Shown piece after piece: positions 15,888 through 25,467 of a DNA stretch of 64,000 bases. Both the position numbers and the translations under genes were made by a program. Source of the DNA: Fibrobacter sp. Lineage in GTDB: Bacteria > Fibrobacterota > Fibrobacteria > Fibrobacterales > Fibrobacteraceae. The DNA lies in the NCBI GenBank assembly GCA_017475045.1, contig JAFVGH010000123.1, positions 62,001 through 126,000 of the forward strand. The letters are read 5' to 3'. How positions within the stretch are numbered: the stretch's first letter is position 1; the number at the start of each line of letters is the position of its first letter. The notes below the pieces were generated by a model that saw only the letters and a list, made by a program, of their open reading frames with translations, was not told where the DNA came from and did not search any database.

Positions 15888-17390
15888 TTAAAGAATGAAT
15901 GCTTCATCCGATTCCATCAGACGATTAAATTGCTCGCAATTTTCAAACTGCGTTTTATATCCCATTGCACGCGTGATTTTGTTCGCCCCGCAAATGTACG
16001 AATCAAAATCACCAGTTTGGATAGCACTATCCATCATATCAAAGGCCGAGACAAAGACTTCGGTCGTCTCTTTGAGCCATGTTCTTGACTTGGCTTCAAA
16101 TTCTTCCCTGAAAAACCGAAGTGCCTTTATTTGTTCTGCACACTCCGCCTCAATCTGAAGGCGATATTGCCTGGCTATCTTTGGTGCCTTCAAGGCATTC
16201 TTGATTACAGCAACGCTTACGGATGCCAAGGTATAAACCGTTCGTGCGACAAAGACCGCCTGGCCGATAGGGGTCAAGTTTGCAACAGCCAACGAAGCAC
16301 AGACTGCAAGCTGTTTCATGCAATCGACGCCAGAAATATTCCCATTATAATAATTGTAAAACGATGAAGCGGCATCAACAATAAAGCCCGCAATTTCTGT
16401 AGGTGCCTTAGCATTTTTCAACAGCTTAGGCAAATCTTCCTTGTAATGCTTTATTCCGCCATCTATCAGTGTGGCCCCGCTCGCGACCGCATAAGAGCGA
16501 GCCGCCGATTTTGCAGATTTTACAGCAACATCCTTTATGGCTTCGTCAACAGGTTTCCCCTTTAGAACCGCATCCAAATTAAAGACTATCGCCATTCCTC
16601 CGCCAATAACCGCACCAGATTTTGCAACCTCCTTACCTGCTTCGTGAGCAGTCCCGAGCATAGATTGGGCAGTATATATTCCTGGATTTTCACGAGCGAA
16701 AAAAGCTTCCTTGCTAGTCGTCTCGCTACTAAGCGTTTTTTGACGAATGGTTTTATATTTTTCTAATTGCGCCTTTTTAGACGCCATAAGAGAGGGATCG
16801 GCCTTGCTAGCCTTTAACGCTTCGATTTCTTGTTTTACACCATCAATCTTGTCATCAGCCCGTTTGCAAAAATCTTCGTAAAAATCCTTGGGAATCTTTA
16901 CCGGGACGCCATTTTTGAAATACTTTTCATTTTTCGAGGCGCAAAGTTTATCAAATGTTTCACCGCCATTCTTCCCGATAAATTTCATCTGGACACCAGT
17001 GCCGGAAATTTCTTTCCATGAACCATCCGGCATTTCTTCCGCATCTATTACATCAACAAGTTGATCATTCGTTTTTCCAAGATCATCATAGCGGAAGCTG
17101 CGTACTTTTTGCCCCTTGATAATACGCCGCTTATTGATTTTTGTAGTTTCTATGATTTCCGCCGAAAATCCCGATTGCTGACGCTTATTGCGATTCCTCT
17201 CCAGTTCCGTAATTCCGAGTTTACTTTCAGAAATGCTCTTTAAACTTCGCTTACTTTGCCCAACAAACCCACCTTTGCCATCGTGTGCCGCCAAATCGAG
17301 CGAAGCAGCACTTCCATAACGAGAAACCATCTCATGCAAGGCCCTATTTACCGCAGCATTTGTCAGGCTTTCTTTTATAGATATAGGCAT
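15888..17390 (-). CDS. Unknown 500-residue protein upstream of the glycine-zipper pair
   Basis: No family is recognised. The N-terminal half (residues 1-235) is charged, with a predicted coiled coil around 180-215 (DDKIDGVKQEIEALKASKA). The C-terminal half alternates hydrophobic helices: about 255-270 (SGAVIGGGMAIVFNLDAVL), 298-310, and 355-395 (LAVCASLAVANLTPIGQAVF, VYTLASVSVAVI), then ends with a charged helical tail. Such a profile fits a protein that attaches to or inserts into membranes without a signal peptide. It follows the lipoprotein gene by 11 bases and precedes paralog B by 20, so it should be made together with both glycine-zipper proteins. A toxin-like or structural role cannot be told apart from sequence alone. 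Confidence 0.6.
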   Translation of the reverse strand: MPISIKESLTNAAVNRALHEMVSRYGSAASLDLAAHDGKGGFVGQSKRSLKSISESKLGITELERNRNKRQQSGFSAEIIETTKINKRRIIKGQKVRSFRYDDLGKTNDQLVDVIDAEEMPDGSWKEISGTGVQMKFIGKNGGETFDKLCASKNEKYFKNGVPVKIPKDFYEDFCKRADDKIDGVKQEIEALKASKADPSLMASKKAQLEKYKTIRQKTLSSETTSKEAFFARENPGIYTAQSMLGTAHEAGKEVAKSGAVIGGGMAIVFNLDAVLKGKPVDEAIKDVAVKSAKSAARSYAVASGATLIDGGIKHYKEDLPKLLKNAKAPTEIAGFIVDAASSFYNYYNGNISGVDCMKQLAVCASLAVANLTPIGQAVFVARTVYTLASVSVAVIKNALKAPKIARQYRLQIEAECAEQIKALRFFREEFEAKSRTWLKETTEVFVSAFDMMDSAIQTGDFDSYICGANKITRAMGYKTQFENCEQFNRLMESDEAFIL

Positions 17391-17401
17391 AAATTTTTTC
17401 C

Positions 17402-18844
17402 CTACTCCTTAACACATTCCACTTCGGTGACTTCTAGAGTCCCTTCTTTTTCGGCATCATCCTTAATTAGCCAAACATACGCATCAACGTTCTTCTTGGT
17501 TTCATCCAAGGTCACCTCATTCGTTGCCCAAAAATACTTTTCAAACTTACTCCATTTTAAAGTCTGCTCTTTCCATACATCGGATGCTTCTGCCCACACA
17601 TAAAAATGTCCGTGGTCCGTTATTAATGGTGTTTGCACCTCAAAATAATGGCTAGCCCCTTTATAGGAATACTTAAGAGCAGCACATCCAGAATTATCCT
17701 CCGTTGATGAATCTTTATTCAAAAAATATTTGATCAAGACATTCGGAAGTCCTTTTTCTGGATCAGACAAACCTAAAGAATATTCCGCCCTTATCGGGTA
17801 TACACCTGGGTCCATTTTTATTTTTGAGGTTCCTTTATCGCCAGCATCATCAAAAACAGTCCAGTTCTCCCCCATGGAGAAAACCCAACGCAGATTTTTG
17901 CAAAGGAATTTCTTGTCCTTATGTACACTTCTCTTATTCTGATTTTCTTTAATTACACCTTCCGCATCCTTATCGCAATCCCCGAGGCCATAGTTTTCCC
18001 ACCAGAACTTATCCACGGTCTTTTCGAAATCCGGAATAGTTTCGGAGAGTTTCCATTCTTCCATATTCTTGCGAATATTGGCATAGTAATTATCTACGCT
18101 GACAACACTCGCCCAATCCGCAATACTTGTTTTTGCAGTACTATCATTCCACACGCCATCTTTCTCGATGTCATAGGCATAATTGGCGAGCCGCTCCGAG
18201 AATTCCGCCTCACTCAAATCACCCTGCATGAGCACGCTAATCGCTAGTAGCGCCGCATTGCCCTTGCCCGCCTCAAATATGGAAAGGCCTTCAAATTCCC
18301 CGATGGATTCGTCCTCAATGTAGAACGACTTGAGGATTTCCTGCTCTGCCTGCTTTTTGGCCTCGGCCACAGAAGCTCCGTCATCCACCAGATGTTGCAT
18401 ACGTTCATACGACAAATGGGTAAGCAGGTTTATGTTTGCCGTTTCCTTGTTAGACACATCTACCAATGCATTCAGCGTGATGGGAGCCGCCGATTTCTCA
18501 CCGCTCACCTCGTTACGGTAGAAACCGTTCGCTTCCAGGAGCACATATTGAGACTCCAGATTAAGATGCATATAGCGGAAATCGCCCCTATCGCTAGCAA
18601 TCTTCCCCGTAAAGGCCCTTCCTGTCTGGCCAAGGGTTTCAAAATTCAGCTCATAAAGACGTACCGCAGAGCCGTTCACGAATGGTCCCTTCTCGGAAAC
18701 ACCTGCAATGGTCTTGTCTTCAATGGCAATCTGCGTCTCTTCTGTCGCACCGCCCGCATGCTTATCATCATCGGAACACCCGCAGAGACAAAGCACGGCA
18801 AATGCAATGATAGAGTAGTTGACCATATTGAAAAACCTTGTCAT
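17402..18844 (-). CDS. Fibrobacter-type SEKGPF lipoprotein
   Basis: Starting at ATG 18844, the product has a signal peptide with lipobox CLCGC, then an acidic stretch (SDDDKHAGG) and the sequence GVSEKGPFVNGSAVRLYEL, a beta-rich start seen in many Fibrobacter lipoproteins. Residues 60-300 are mixed helical and strand; the C-terminal part (from about 330) is beta-rich with a few Cys. Function is unknown; a surface or outer-membrane lipoprotein is likely. I chose 18844 over the longer frame to 18874, because AAGGA lies 8 bases upstream and the codon is 2 bases after the regulator's stop. The pairing with a TIGR02147 regulator suggests co-regulation. Confidence 0.72.
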   Translation of the reverse strand: MTRFFNMVNYSIIAFAVLCLCGCSDDDKHAGGATEETQIAIEDKTIAGVSEKGPFVNGSAVRLYELNFETLGQTGRAFTGKIASDRGDFRYMHLNLESQYVLLEANGFYRNEVSGEKSAAPITLNALVDVSNKETANINLLTHLSYERMQHLVDDGASVAEAKKQAEQEILKSFYIEDESIGEFEGLSIFEAGKGNAALLAISVLMQGDLSEAEFSERLANYAYDIEKDGVWNDSTAKTSIADWASVVSVDNYYANIRKNMEEWKLSETIPDFEKTVDKFWWENYGLGDCDKDAEGVIKENQNKRSVHKDKKFLCKNLRWVFSMGENWTVFDDAGDKGTSKIKMDPGVYPIRAEYSLGLSDPEKGLPNVLIKYFLNKDSSTEDNSGCAALKYSYKGASHYFEVQTPLITDHGHFYVWAEASDVWKEQTLKWSKFEKYFWATNEVTLDETKKNVDAYVWLIKDDAEKEGTLEVTEVECVKE

Positions 18845-18846
18845 TT

Positions 18847-19681
18847 TCAATCCTTTTTCGATTTGATATTCCAAGTCAAAGGGAACAGTTGCAAATTGAG
18901 CCGGTAGACCCGTTCCATGTCATCGTCTTCTGTTGCAATGGCAATGATGCGTTTACGAAAATCTGCCAGTTCCTTCTCAATTTTCTGAAATGTTTTTTGA
19001 GTTAGCCCAAGGGTAAGCCCCGATACGGAGCGCTCAGAAAGGGGAACATTCTTAATAGCATCCAAAGCAAAGTTTCCCATCTGTAAATGCATCTGCTGCA
19101 CCGCCAGCGGAACAAAATCCATCTTTCCCGTAGAAACCGTATTGCTAGTCTGCTTAAAGGTATCCTTGCCCACCTTTTTGAGCAGTCCCATATCCGTTAG
19201 GCGTTTGAGCGTTTCGGAAACCTGTCTGGCCGAAATTTTCGGCATGCACGCCACCGCAATCTGCTTCGGCTTTTTACCAGGCATGTGGGGCACCAATTCG
19301 CGAAGCACCGGATTCTGCCACAATTCAAAATAATTCATGGAATTCTGACCAAGGACATTTACCTTATGGGCTTTTGCCAAGGCCTGCATCTCGTCAAAAT
19401 GTTTTTGCCTTATAGTTTCCCGATTTGCATGGTTGAACGCCACCATGGACTTGAAATAAGCCAGTTCAAAGCCTTCCAACCCCATTGCCCGCGCTACACG
19501 CAAAACACCCTGACCCCGCAGACTTGACTTTCCTTCGCATACCAGTTTGAGATACACCGGGGACTTGAAGCCAGCCAGCTTCGCAAACTCCCGCCACGTC
19601 ATGGCGGAACGGGCTTTTTTTTTCTGCAAACCACTGTTGCATAAAAGCCCGATAGTCCTGGTATGTGATAACAGAATCCAT
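18847..19681 (-). CDS. TIGR02147 family regulator, split by a frameshift in an A9 run
   Basis: The family start is in one frame (from ATG 19681: ITYQDYRAFMQQWFAEKK) and the rest in another (ARSAMTWREFAKLAGFKSP onward to the stop at 18847). The switch lies at 19615-19623, a run of nine A on the coding strand. With eight A the two parts join to a normal product of about 277 residues. TIGR02147 proteins form a paralogous family first noted in Fibrobacter and have an HTH-like N-terminal region (FAKLAGFKSPVYLKLVCEGK) and a winged-helix-like part (KISARQVSETLKRLTDMG), so DNA binding is likely. The defect could be a sequencing error, a real mutation or a phase switch. The longer in-frame extension to 19761 is an artefact. 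Confidence 0.72.
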
Positions 19682-19899
19682 ACCATGAATATAAACGAAA
19701 AAATGGGGAAAAGGATTATGAAAAAATACAGAATTGCGATTTTTTCACAAATTAGCAACACTATCTTTAAAATTTACTTTTGTATGATACAAAAAGCGCT
19801 AATTCATAAAAATTTCGCCTTTTTTATCATATGTAATTTGATAAAAAGACAAATAATTTTACAATGATATGTACAAAGGTACCGGAGGCGTATTTTTCC

Positions 19900-21054
19900 T
19901 TAATTTCCAGCCAATTTCGCCTTGGCCCGCTTGCGGCGCCAGGTCTTGAATTCCATGTACAGCGTGCTGATAGTATAGATAAAGACCATCAGAATCAGGG
20001 TATTCAAGGGTTTGTTCAAGTTGCAGATGCCCCAAGCGATGGTGATGATCGGCAGGTGGATCAGGTAGGGGTAAAAACTGGCGCGGCCCACCTTGCGGAC
20101 CAGCGGGATACAGAAGAACCGAGCCGCAAAGCCCGTACCATTCAGCAGTGAAAGCAGGAACAATCCATAAAGCAGAATGGGCAGGCTATGATGGAAGAAA
20201 TAGTTCACACCGGGGTTCCATTCGGGCCGAAGCAGGAACAGGCTCCCGTATATGGCGGCAAGAGTCACCGCCTGGGCAATACCGCTCACAAACTTTTTCT
20301 TGAGGAAATCGAAACCACCTTCGTTATACAGCCGGAAAAGCACCATGCCGAACAGGTATTCGAAAATACGGACCGGCGCAAAAATGTGGAAGAAACGATA
20401 CTTGGCCTCATAGCCGCTAAACCACAAGTTGTCAGAGGCGCCAAAGAAAACTGCCCACAAAATCCCCGGAATAAAGAGCGTGCCAAACAGAACCCAAAGC
20501 GTCCGGTACTTCTGGCGAAAAAGCCAACGGCTGAACCAAGGCGTAATGGCATAGCACATGAAGAAACTGGTCAGCGACCAGGACGGTTCATTCAGTTTCA
20601 TGCCCAGGTCGGGCACAATGGACCAGGTGAGGGAAAGGTGCAAAAACAGGCTCCGCCAGGGGTGAGTCATCTTGGCAAGGCCTGCCGAGGCGCAGTCGCC
20701 AATTTCAGAGAGACCCGGCAGATGGGTGTAGCCGCTGAACTTGAAGACCAACACCACGAACATCAAGATCGTCATGAAAAAATGCAGGCGATAGAGTTTC
20801 GCGATGCGGGCGAACATGAAGGGGATTACAGGAATACGGCGTTCCGGATCGCTGAACTTGCTTGCAAACAGAAACCCGGCAAACACATAGAAGATACCTG
20901 CCGCAAAGGCGGGAGCGCTAATGATGGGCATAAGCCACTTACAGTCCTGCATGTAATTCAGCGCGCTGGAACTGCCCAGGTGGAGCATCACGATGTTCAC
21001 GCTGGCCAAAAGCCTAAGCCCGTCAATAGCGGGAAAGTAGTTGGGTTTGGTCAC
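19900..21054 (-). CDS. Acyltransferase 3 family membrane protein
   Basis: The 384-residue protein opens with YFPAIDGLRLLASVNIVMLHL, the conserved start of acyltransferase-3/OafA-like enzymes, including the His thought to be catalytic. About ten hydrophobic helices follow. Members transfer acetyl or other acyl groups to surface sugars in the inner membrane. The start is GTG at 21054, 4 bases after the stop of the LysR gene; AAGGAA lies about 10 bases upstream. A position behind a LysR regulator suggests an operon, unusual for this family. The C-terminal WRRKRAKAKLAGN is a cytoplasmic basic tail. The substrate is unknown. Confidence 0.85.
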   Translation of the reverse strand: MTKPNYFPAIDGLRLLASVNIVMLHLGSSSALNYMQDCKWLMPIISAPAFAAGIFYVFAGFLFASKFSDPERRIPVIPFMFARIAKLYRLHFFMTILMFVVLVFKFSGYTHLPGLSEIGDCASAGLAKMTHPWRSLFLHLSLTWSIVPDLGMKLNEPSWSLTSFFMCYAITPWFSRWLFRQKYRTLWVLFGTLFIPGILWAVFFGASDNLWFSGYEAKYRFFHIFAPVRIFEYLFGMVLFRLYNEGGFDFLKKKFVSGIAQAVTLAAIYGSLFLLRPEWNPGVNYFFHHSLPILLYGLFLLSLLNGTGFAARFFCIPLVRKVGRASFYPYLIHLPIITIAWGICNLNKPLNTLILMVFIYTISTLYMEFKTWRRKRAKAKLAGN

Positions 21055-21058
21055 GCTA

Positions 21059-21946
21059 TTACTGTTCCTTCTTGCGGCCGGCAGAACGTTTCAGCTGGTT
21101 TACCAGGAACTTGTAGAACCCTTCGATGTGGGAGTTGTCCTGCTTGCCGCGGAGGAGCGTCACCACAATATCGCGCTTGAATTCGATATCGGTAATCTTC
21201 AGGAGCTTGATTCTGCGGTTGTCCACCTTGCCCCAGGAGAACTCGGGCCAGAATCCCACGCCCAGGCCGCCCGCGATGGCGTCTTTTACCATAAGGGCGT
21301 TGTCGCTTTCGAAAATCAGGTGGGCCTGGAATCCTATACGGTTGCAGTAATCTTCGCAGATGGTGTGGAGTTGCTTGGAGCCGTAAAGACCTATAAAGTT
21401 AGTGTCGCCCAGTTCATGCAGCGAAATGCTGTCGCGCTTCTTGTATTCCGCCGTATTGGGTACAGCAAGGTAGATGTTCTCGGAACAGACAAAAACCTCT
21501 TCGTCGGGATTTTCCTGCGGACGATAGTTGGCGAAAGTCTGGATGGAAATATCGTACAGGGAAGATTCCTCTTTTTGCACCAGGTAGAAACGGAGCGCCG
21601 GAGCGTCTTTCTTGTACTGGATAACCGCGTTGGTCACAAAGGAAGAAGCCGCAAGAACCTTGAGGCTCACGGTAATGGCCTGCTTGTCGGACTTGGCGCG
21701 AAGGCGGGCGGGCAGGGCCTCGATGTCTTCGTAGAGGGGTTTCACCTTTTTGTAGAAGTAGTCTCCCGCTTCGGTAAGCTTGATGTTACGGCCGCTGGAC
21801 TTGAAAAGCTTGACCCCCAGTTCGTCTTCTAGCTTGTGGATGGCGTGAGTCAATGCAGGCTGCACAATGCACAGGTTCTTGGCGCTCTGGGTCACGTGTT
21901 CGGTACGGGCCACTTCCAGAAAGTACTTGATATGGGTCAGTTCCAT
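21059..21946 (-). CDS. LysR family transcriptional regulator
   Basis: The 295-residue protein has the LysR winged HTH at residues 1-60 (HIKYFLEVARTEHVTQSAKNL, then QPALTHAIHKLEDELGVKLF), and a substrate-binding domain in the remaining 200 residues. This is the family's usual length. GGAG lies 6 bases before the ATG. It is divergent from the FISUMP lipoprotein and transporter genes, the classical LysR arrangement, and is followed at 4 bases by the acyltransferase. Which of the two sides it controls is not visible; the 211-base divergent region is very AT-rich. Confidence 0.93.
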   Translation of the reverse strand: MELTHIKYFLEVARTEHVTQSAKNLCIVQPALTHAIHKLEDELGVKLFKSSGRNIKLTEAGDYFYKKVKPLYEDIEALPARLRAKSDKQAITVSLKVLAASSFVTNAVIQYKKDAPALRFYLVQKEESSLYDISIQTFANYRPQENPDEEVFVCSENIYLAVPNTAEYKKRDSISLHELGDTNFIGLYGSKQLHTICEDYCNRIGFQAHLIFESDNALMVKDAIAGGLGVGFWPEFSWGKVDNRRIKLLKITDIEFKRDIVVTLLRGKQDNSHIEGFYKFLVNQLKRSAGRKKEQ

Positions 21947-22157
21947 AAAAACTCCAATTCATCAAAATTTTTTATAACACAAATATAAACAATAAAATCA
22001 GGATACAGAAGGGTAAAATAAGGATTTTTAGAAAAATCATCAAAAAAAGTGATTAAAAATGAAAAAATTATTTATTAGTCAATATCAAAATCATGTTTTA
22101 TCTTTGTCACCGAAAACAAAAAAAAAGCCCTAAGGGCCACCTTCAAAAGGAGTTCTC
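21947..22157. promoter_or_regulatory. AT-rich divergent control region
   Basis: This region separates LysR (minus) from the FISUMP gene (plus). TATCTT at about 22097-22102 could be the -10 box of the FISUMP-transporter unit, and TATAAA-like sequences near 21970 could serve LysR. The FISUMP gene has AAAAGGAG 7 bases before its ATG. No clear T-N11-A LysR site stands out. Confidence 0.35.
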
Positions 22158-22724
22158 ATGAAATCGGTTCTTAAAACACTTGCCACCACAGCCCTCGTCG
22201 CATTCACCGCCTTCGCCTTCACCGCCTGCAACGACAACCGGGACTGCGCCTACAACCAGGCCGGCCACACCCTCGCCTGCCCCGAAAAGACCTACAAGAC
22301 CGTAACACTGGGCGGAAAAACCTGGATGGCCGAAAACCTGGACGTGTTTACTCCGGATTCAAGCGTGTGCTACGCCAACAACCACGACAACTGCAATACG
22401 GACGGACGCCTGTACACCTTCGCCTCTGCAACGGGTAACGTATGCCCCACCGGTTGGGCGCTCCCCACCATAGAAGACTTCAAGGCTGCCTTCGGCACAA
22501 GTGAGCCTGCCGCACTCAAAAGCGCCAACGGTTTTAACGCCCTCTTCGCCGGATTCAAGTACTACGACGGAAACTTCGCCGACAAGGGCGTAAGCGCCAG
22601 CTTCTGGACAAGCGACAGCTATGACGATTCCAGGGCTTACCTTGTCCGCATTACCGACTCCGGAATCGCCTACGAACACTTCAACAAGAACATTTTCGCC
22701 TCTGTCCGTTGCGTGAAAGAATAA
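22158..22724 (+). CDS. FISUMP domain lipoprotein
   Basis: The 188-residue protein has a signal peptide ending in the lipobox FTAC (Cys about residue 25), followed by a FISUMP domain (TIGR02145, Fibrobacter succinogenes major paralogous domain). The family marks are the early TVTLGGKTWMAENL, the middle CPTGWALPTIEDF and the end ASVRCVKE. The fold is related to FGE-sulfatase/C-type-lectin-like surface domains; the function of the paralogs is not established. It is probably anchored to the outer membrane. It precedes the AspT-like transporter by 17 bases and is probably co-transcribed with it. This is the strongest single taxonomic hint in the window. Confidence 0.9.
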   Translation: MKSVLKTLATTALVAFTAFAFTACNDNRDCAYNQAGHTLACPEKTYKTVTLGGKTWMAENLDVFTPDSSVCYANNHDNCNTDGRLYTFASATGNVCPTGWALPTIEDFKAAFGTSEPAALKSANGFNALFAGFKYYDGNFADKGVSASFWTSDSYDDSRAYLVRITDSGIAYEHFNKNIFASVRCVKE

Positions 22725-22741
22725 ATTAAATTATCTAAACT

Positions 22742-24424
22742 ATGACCTGGCTTATCAATCTATTCACCCAGCCCTCGGTAGGGCAACAAGTTGTGGCGAT
22801 TGCCCTCACGGCGGCAGTCGGCCTCATGGTCGGAAAAATCAAGGTCAAGGGCATTAGCCTTGGCGGTGCAGGAGCGCTCTTTGTAGGCATTTTGCTTGGG
22901 CACTTGGGACTCCGCGTCGAAGGAAATGTGCTCCACTTCATCCAAGAATTCGGCCTTATCCTGTTCGTCTATACCATCGGCATGCAGGTGGGTCCAGGCT
23001 TCATGGATTCCATCCGTAGGCACGGGCTGGTGCTGAACATTCTTTCCGTGGGGATTGTGCTGCTGGGCGTTGTGGTGACCCTCTGCCTTTACTTCTTTAC
23101 CAGCATGCACGACAACGTGCCCGTGCTTATCGGCATGCTCTGCGGAGCAGTGACCAACACGCCCTCGCTGGGAGCCGCCAATTCCGCATTCGCCGCCGCC
23201 GGCGTAGATACGTCCCTGACGGGAATAGGGTATGCGGTGGCCTACCCCTTCGGCGTCATCGGGATTATTCTCGTAATGCTGCTCGTGCGGCTCGTGTTCC
23301 GGCAGGACCCCGCCAAGGCGGCAACCGACTACGCCGACGAAATCGCCGCCACCAGCAAGGAAATCGAATCCTGCAGCCTTACGGTAGATAACCAGAACCT
23401 GTACGGAATCATGCTGAAAGAAATCCCGGACCTGATTTCTAGCGGCGTGGTGGTGACCCGTCTCTTGAGGGGTGAAAACATCTTTACCCCCAACGGAAAG
23501 ACCATCATCGAGAAAGGCGACAAGGTGCACATCGTAGGCATGCCCGAGGCCGTAGCCGCCATGGAAAAGATTATCGGCAAGCGTCTGGACACGCCCATCA
23601 CCGCCATTCCCGCCAAGAATACGGAACCTATCCAGGTGAGGACCGTGCTCGTGACCAACAAGAAAATACTGGGCCGCACCATCGGATCCCTGGCTCTGGC
23701 GGAACGATTTGGCGTGACCGTAAGTCGCGTGACCCGGAGTGGGTTCAAGTTTACGGGCCGTCTGGATTTGCGCATCAAGTTTGCCGACAAGCTGAAAATC
23801 GTGGGCCCCGCCTCGGGACTCGACATCGTCGCGAAAAAACTGGGCAACTCCCTCACCGCCCTGGACCACCCGGAAATCCTGCCCGCCTTCTTGGGCATTT
23901 TCTTGGGAGTCATCGTAGGAAGCATTCCCTTCGCCATTCCCGGGATGCCCACCCCGCTAAAGCTGGGGCTTGCGGGCGGCCCGCTGATTGTGGCCATCCT
24001 CCTCAGCCGCAAGCGCAAAATCGGACCGCTGAACTTTTTCATGGCCAACAGTGCAAACCTGATGCTTCGTGAATTTGGCCTTACGCTTTTCTTGAGCTGC
24101 GTGGGCCTGAATGCAGGCATCAAGTTCTTTGACGTGCTGCTGAACGGAAGCGGGTTCTACTACATGGGACTTGCCGCCATTATCACCTTTGTCCCGCTCG
24201 CCATCATGGCAGCTGTGGGGCACCTGGTGTTCAAGGTGAACTACCTTTCGCTCTGCGGTGTGCTTGCAGGCGCCACCACGGACCCACCGGCTTTGGCCTT
24301 TGCCAACAGCCAGGCTGACAGCGAAGCGGTGAACATCGGGTATGCCTCTGTCTATCCTTTGACCATGCTGCTCCGGATTTTAAGCGGACAGGTGCTGGCT
24401 ATTCTGCTGCTTTCGGCGGTGTAG
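22742..24424 (+). CDS. AspT/YidE/YbjL-type putative transporter
   Basis: The 560-residue protein has two membrane halves (about five helices at residues 1-185 and five or six at 380-560) around a cytoplasmic part. This layout belongs to the aspartate:alanine exchanger family. The central part (200-370) contains two TrkA-C-like regulatory domains, seen in IIEKGDKVHIVGMPEAVAAM and IKFADKLKIVGPASGLD. Repeated sequences GAVTNTPSLGAAN and GATTDPPALAFAN, one per half, are the conserved substrate-region motifs of the family. The substrate is not predictable. No strong ribosome-binding site precedes the ATG, so it may depend on translation of the FISUMP gene 17 bases upstream. It converges with the TPR gene. 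Confidence 0.9.
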   Translation: MTWLINLFTQPSVGQQVVAIALTAAVGLMVGKIKVKGISLGGAGALFVGILLGHLGLRVEGNVLHFIQEFGLILFVYTIGMQVGPGFMDSIRRHGLVLNILSVGIVLLGVVVTLCLYFFTSMHDNVPVLIGMLCGAVTNTPSLGAANSAFAAAGVDTSLTGIGYAVAYPFGVIGIILVMLLVRLVFRQDPAKAATDYADEIAATSKEIESCSLTVDNQNLYGIMLKEIPDLISSGVVVTRLLRGENIFTPNGKTIIEKGDKVHIVGMPEAVAAMEKIIGKRLDTPITAIPAKNTEPIQVRTVLVTNKKILGRTIGSLALAERFGVTVSRVTRSGFKFTGRLDLRIKFADKLKIVGPASGLDIVAKKLGNSLTALDHPEILPAFLGIFLGVIVGSIPFAIPGMPTPLKLGLAGGPLIVAILLSRKRKIGPLNFFMANSANLMLREFGLTLFLSCVGLNAGIKFFDVLLNGSGFYYMGLAAIITFVPLAIMAAVGHLVFKVNYLSLCGVLAGATTDPPALAFANSQADSEAVNIGYASVYPLTMLLRILSGQVLAILLLSAV

Positions 24425-24443
24425 CTTTTGTAAAACTGGCGAA

Positions 24444-25463
24444 CTACTGTTCCAGTTCCATGATGTCGGCTTGCAGCGACAGGTCTGACGGATAGTATTT
24501 CTGCGCGATGTGGAGCAGGCGTAAAGCTTCTTCGTTATGTTTTTTCGCCATGGCATCGTAAGCCATATTCTTGAATCCAAAAATCGCCTCGGGGTTGCCT
24601 TTCTTGGCGGCAAGCTCATAGGCGTATTCCGCACGATCTAGAAATTTTGAATCGTAAGCAAGATTCCCTAAAAAGATGGCAGCGTCCGAAAAACCCGGCT
24701 TGATTTGCAGAATGTTGGTGAGAATATCCATGGCCACAAAGGGCTTGTTGTCTTCGGCCAGAACGTCGGCCAACTTATACATGACATTCACATCGTCGGG
24801 CCGCACGCCCAGGGCTTCGCGATAATGGCCCGCACTCTGTTCGTACTGCTTGTTCAAGCGGAAAACATCTCCCAAGTAAACCAGAAAATCCACTTCTTCA
24901 GGGTGGGCCGTATAACCCTTGCGGACAATTTCAACGGCACGGTCAAAATCGTCCATAGCGATGTTTGCCTCTGAAAGCTGGTAGACCACGCTCAGGTCAT
25001 CGGGGTCCAGCTGGTAAGCCTTTTCCACAGAACGCAACGCCCCCACCTTGTCGCCCACCTTGCTGTAGGCCTCGCCCAGGTAGAGCCAGCCCGAAATGTT
25101 GGCCGGTTCAAGCTTCAATGCCCGATGGTAAGCCGCGATGCATTCCGGATACTGTTTCAGGCGGAAATACACGCTCGCCATATTGAACAGCGCCGGAGAA
25201 AAAGCCCCGTTGGAAAAATCCACCGCCTTGCGGTAGGCGGCTGCCGCCTCAGGGTACTTGTTCATCTGGTAATAACTGTTGGCGATGTTGAAGCTGGTGG
25301 CCGTAGGATCGGCACCACGTTCTTCGGCCTTGTGGTACAAAATGATGGCCTGGCTGAACTTTCCACTACGGTAAAGGGCGTTGGCGCGCTCCATCAGGTC
25401 GTAAGAGGACTGGGCCGCAAAGGCGAAGGCAACGGAAAGCAAAATGAATAATGGATAATACAT
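24444..25463 (-). CDS. TPR protein of the TonB module
   Basis: After a short signal peptide (cleavage near AFAAQSS), the 339-residue protein consists of about eight tetratricopeptide repeats, for example WLYLGEAYSKVGDKVGALRS and FLVYLGDVFRLNKQYEQSAGH. The repeats suggest a periplasmic scaffold. Its gene lies 4 bases after the TonB gene, at the end of a DUF3450-ExbB-ExbB-ExbD-TonB series. A TPR protein at this position is the known arrangement of the TtpC-type TonB systems of Vibrio, Shewanella and similar bacteria, where it may aid energy coupling. The exact partner is unknown. Confidence 0.82.
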   Translation of the reverse strand: MYYPLFILLSVAFAFAAQSSYDLMERANALYRSGKFSQAIILYHKAEERGADPTATSFNIANSYYQMNKYPEAAAAYRKAVDFSNGAFSPALFNMASVYFRLKQYPECIAAYHRALKLEPANISGWLYLGEAYSKVGDKVGALRSVEKAYQLDPDDLSVVYQLSEANIAMDDFDRAVEIVRKGYTAHPEEVDFLVYLGDVFRLNKQYEQSAGHYREALGVRPDDVNVMYKLADVLAEDNKPFVAMDILTNILQIKPGFSDAAIFLGNLAYDSKFLDRAEYAYELAAKKGNPEAIFGFKNMAYDAMAKKHNEEALRLLHIAQKYYPSDLSLQADIMELEQ

Positions 25464-25467
25464 TGCT

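Noticed and set aside
19682..19761. Alternative N-terminal 26 residues of the TIGR02147 frame
   Set aside because: They are a hydrophobic, AT-rich readthrough upstream of the frameshift; the family start is in the other frame at 19681.
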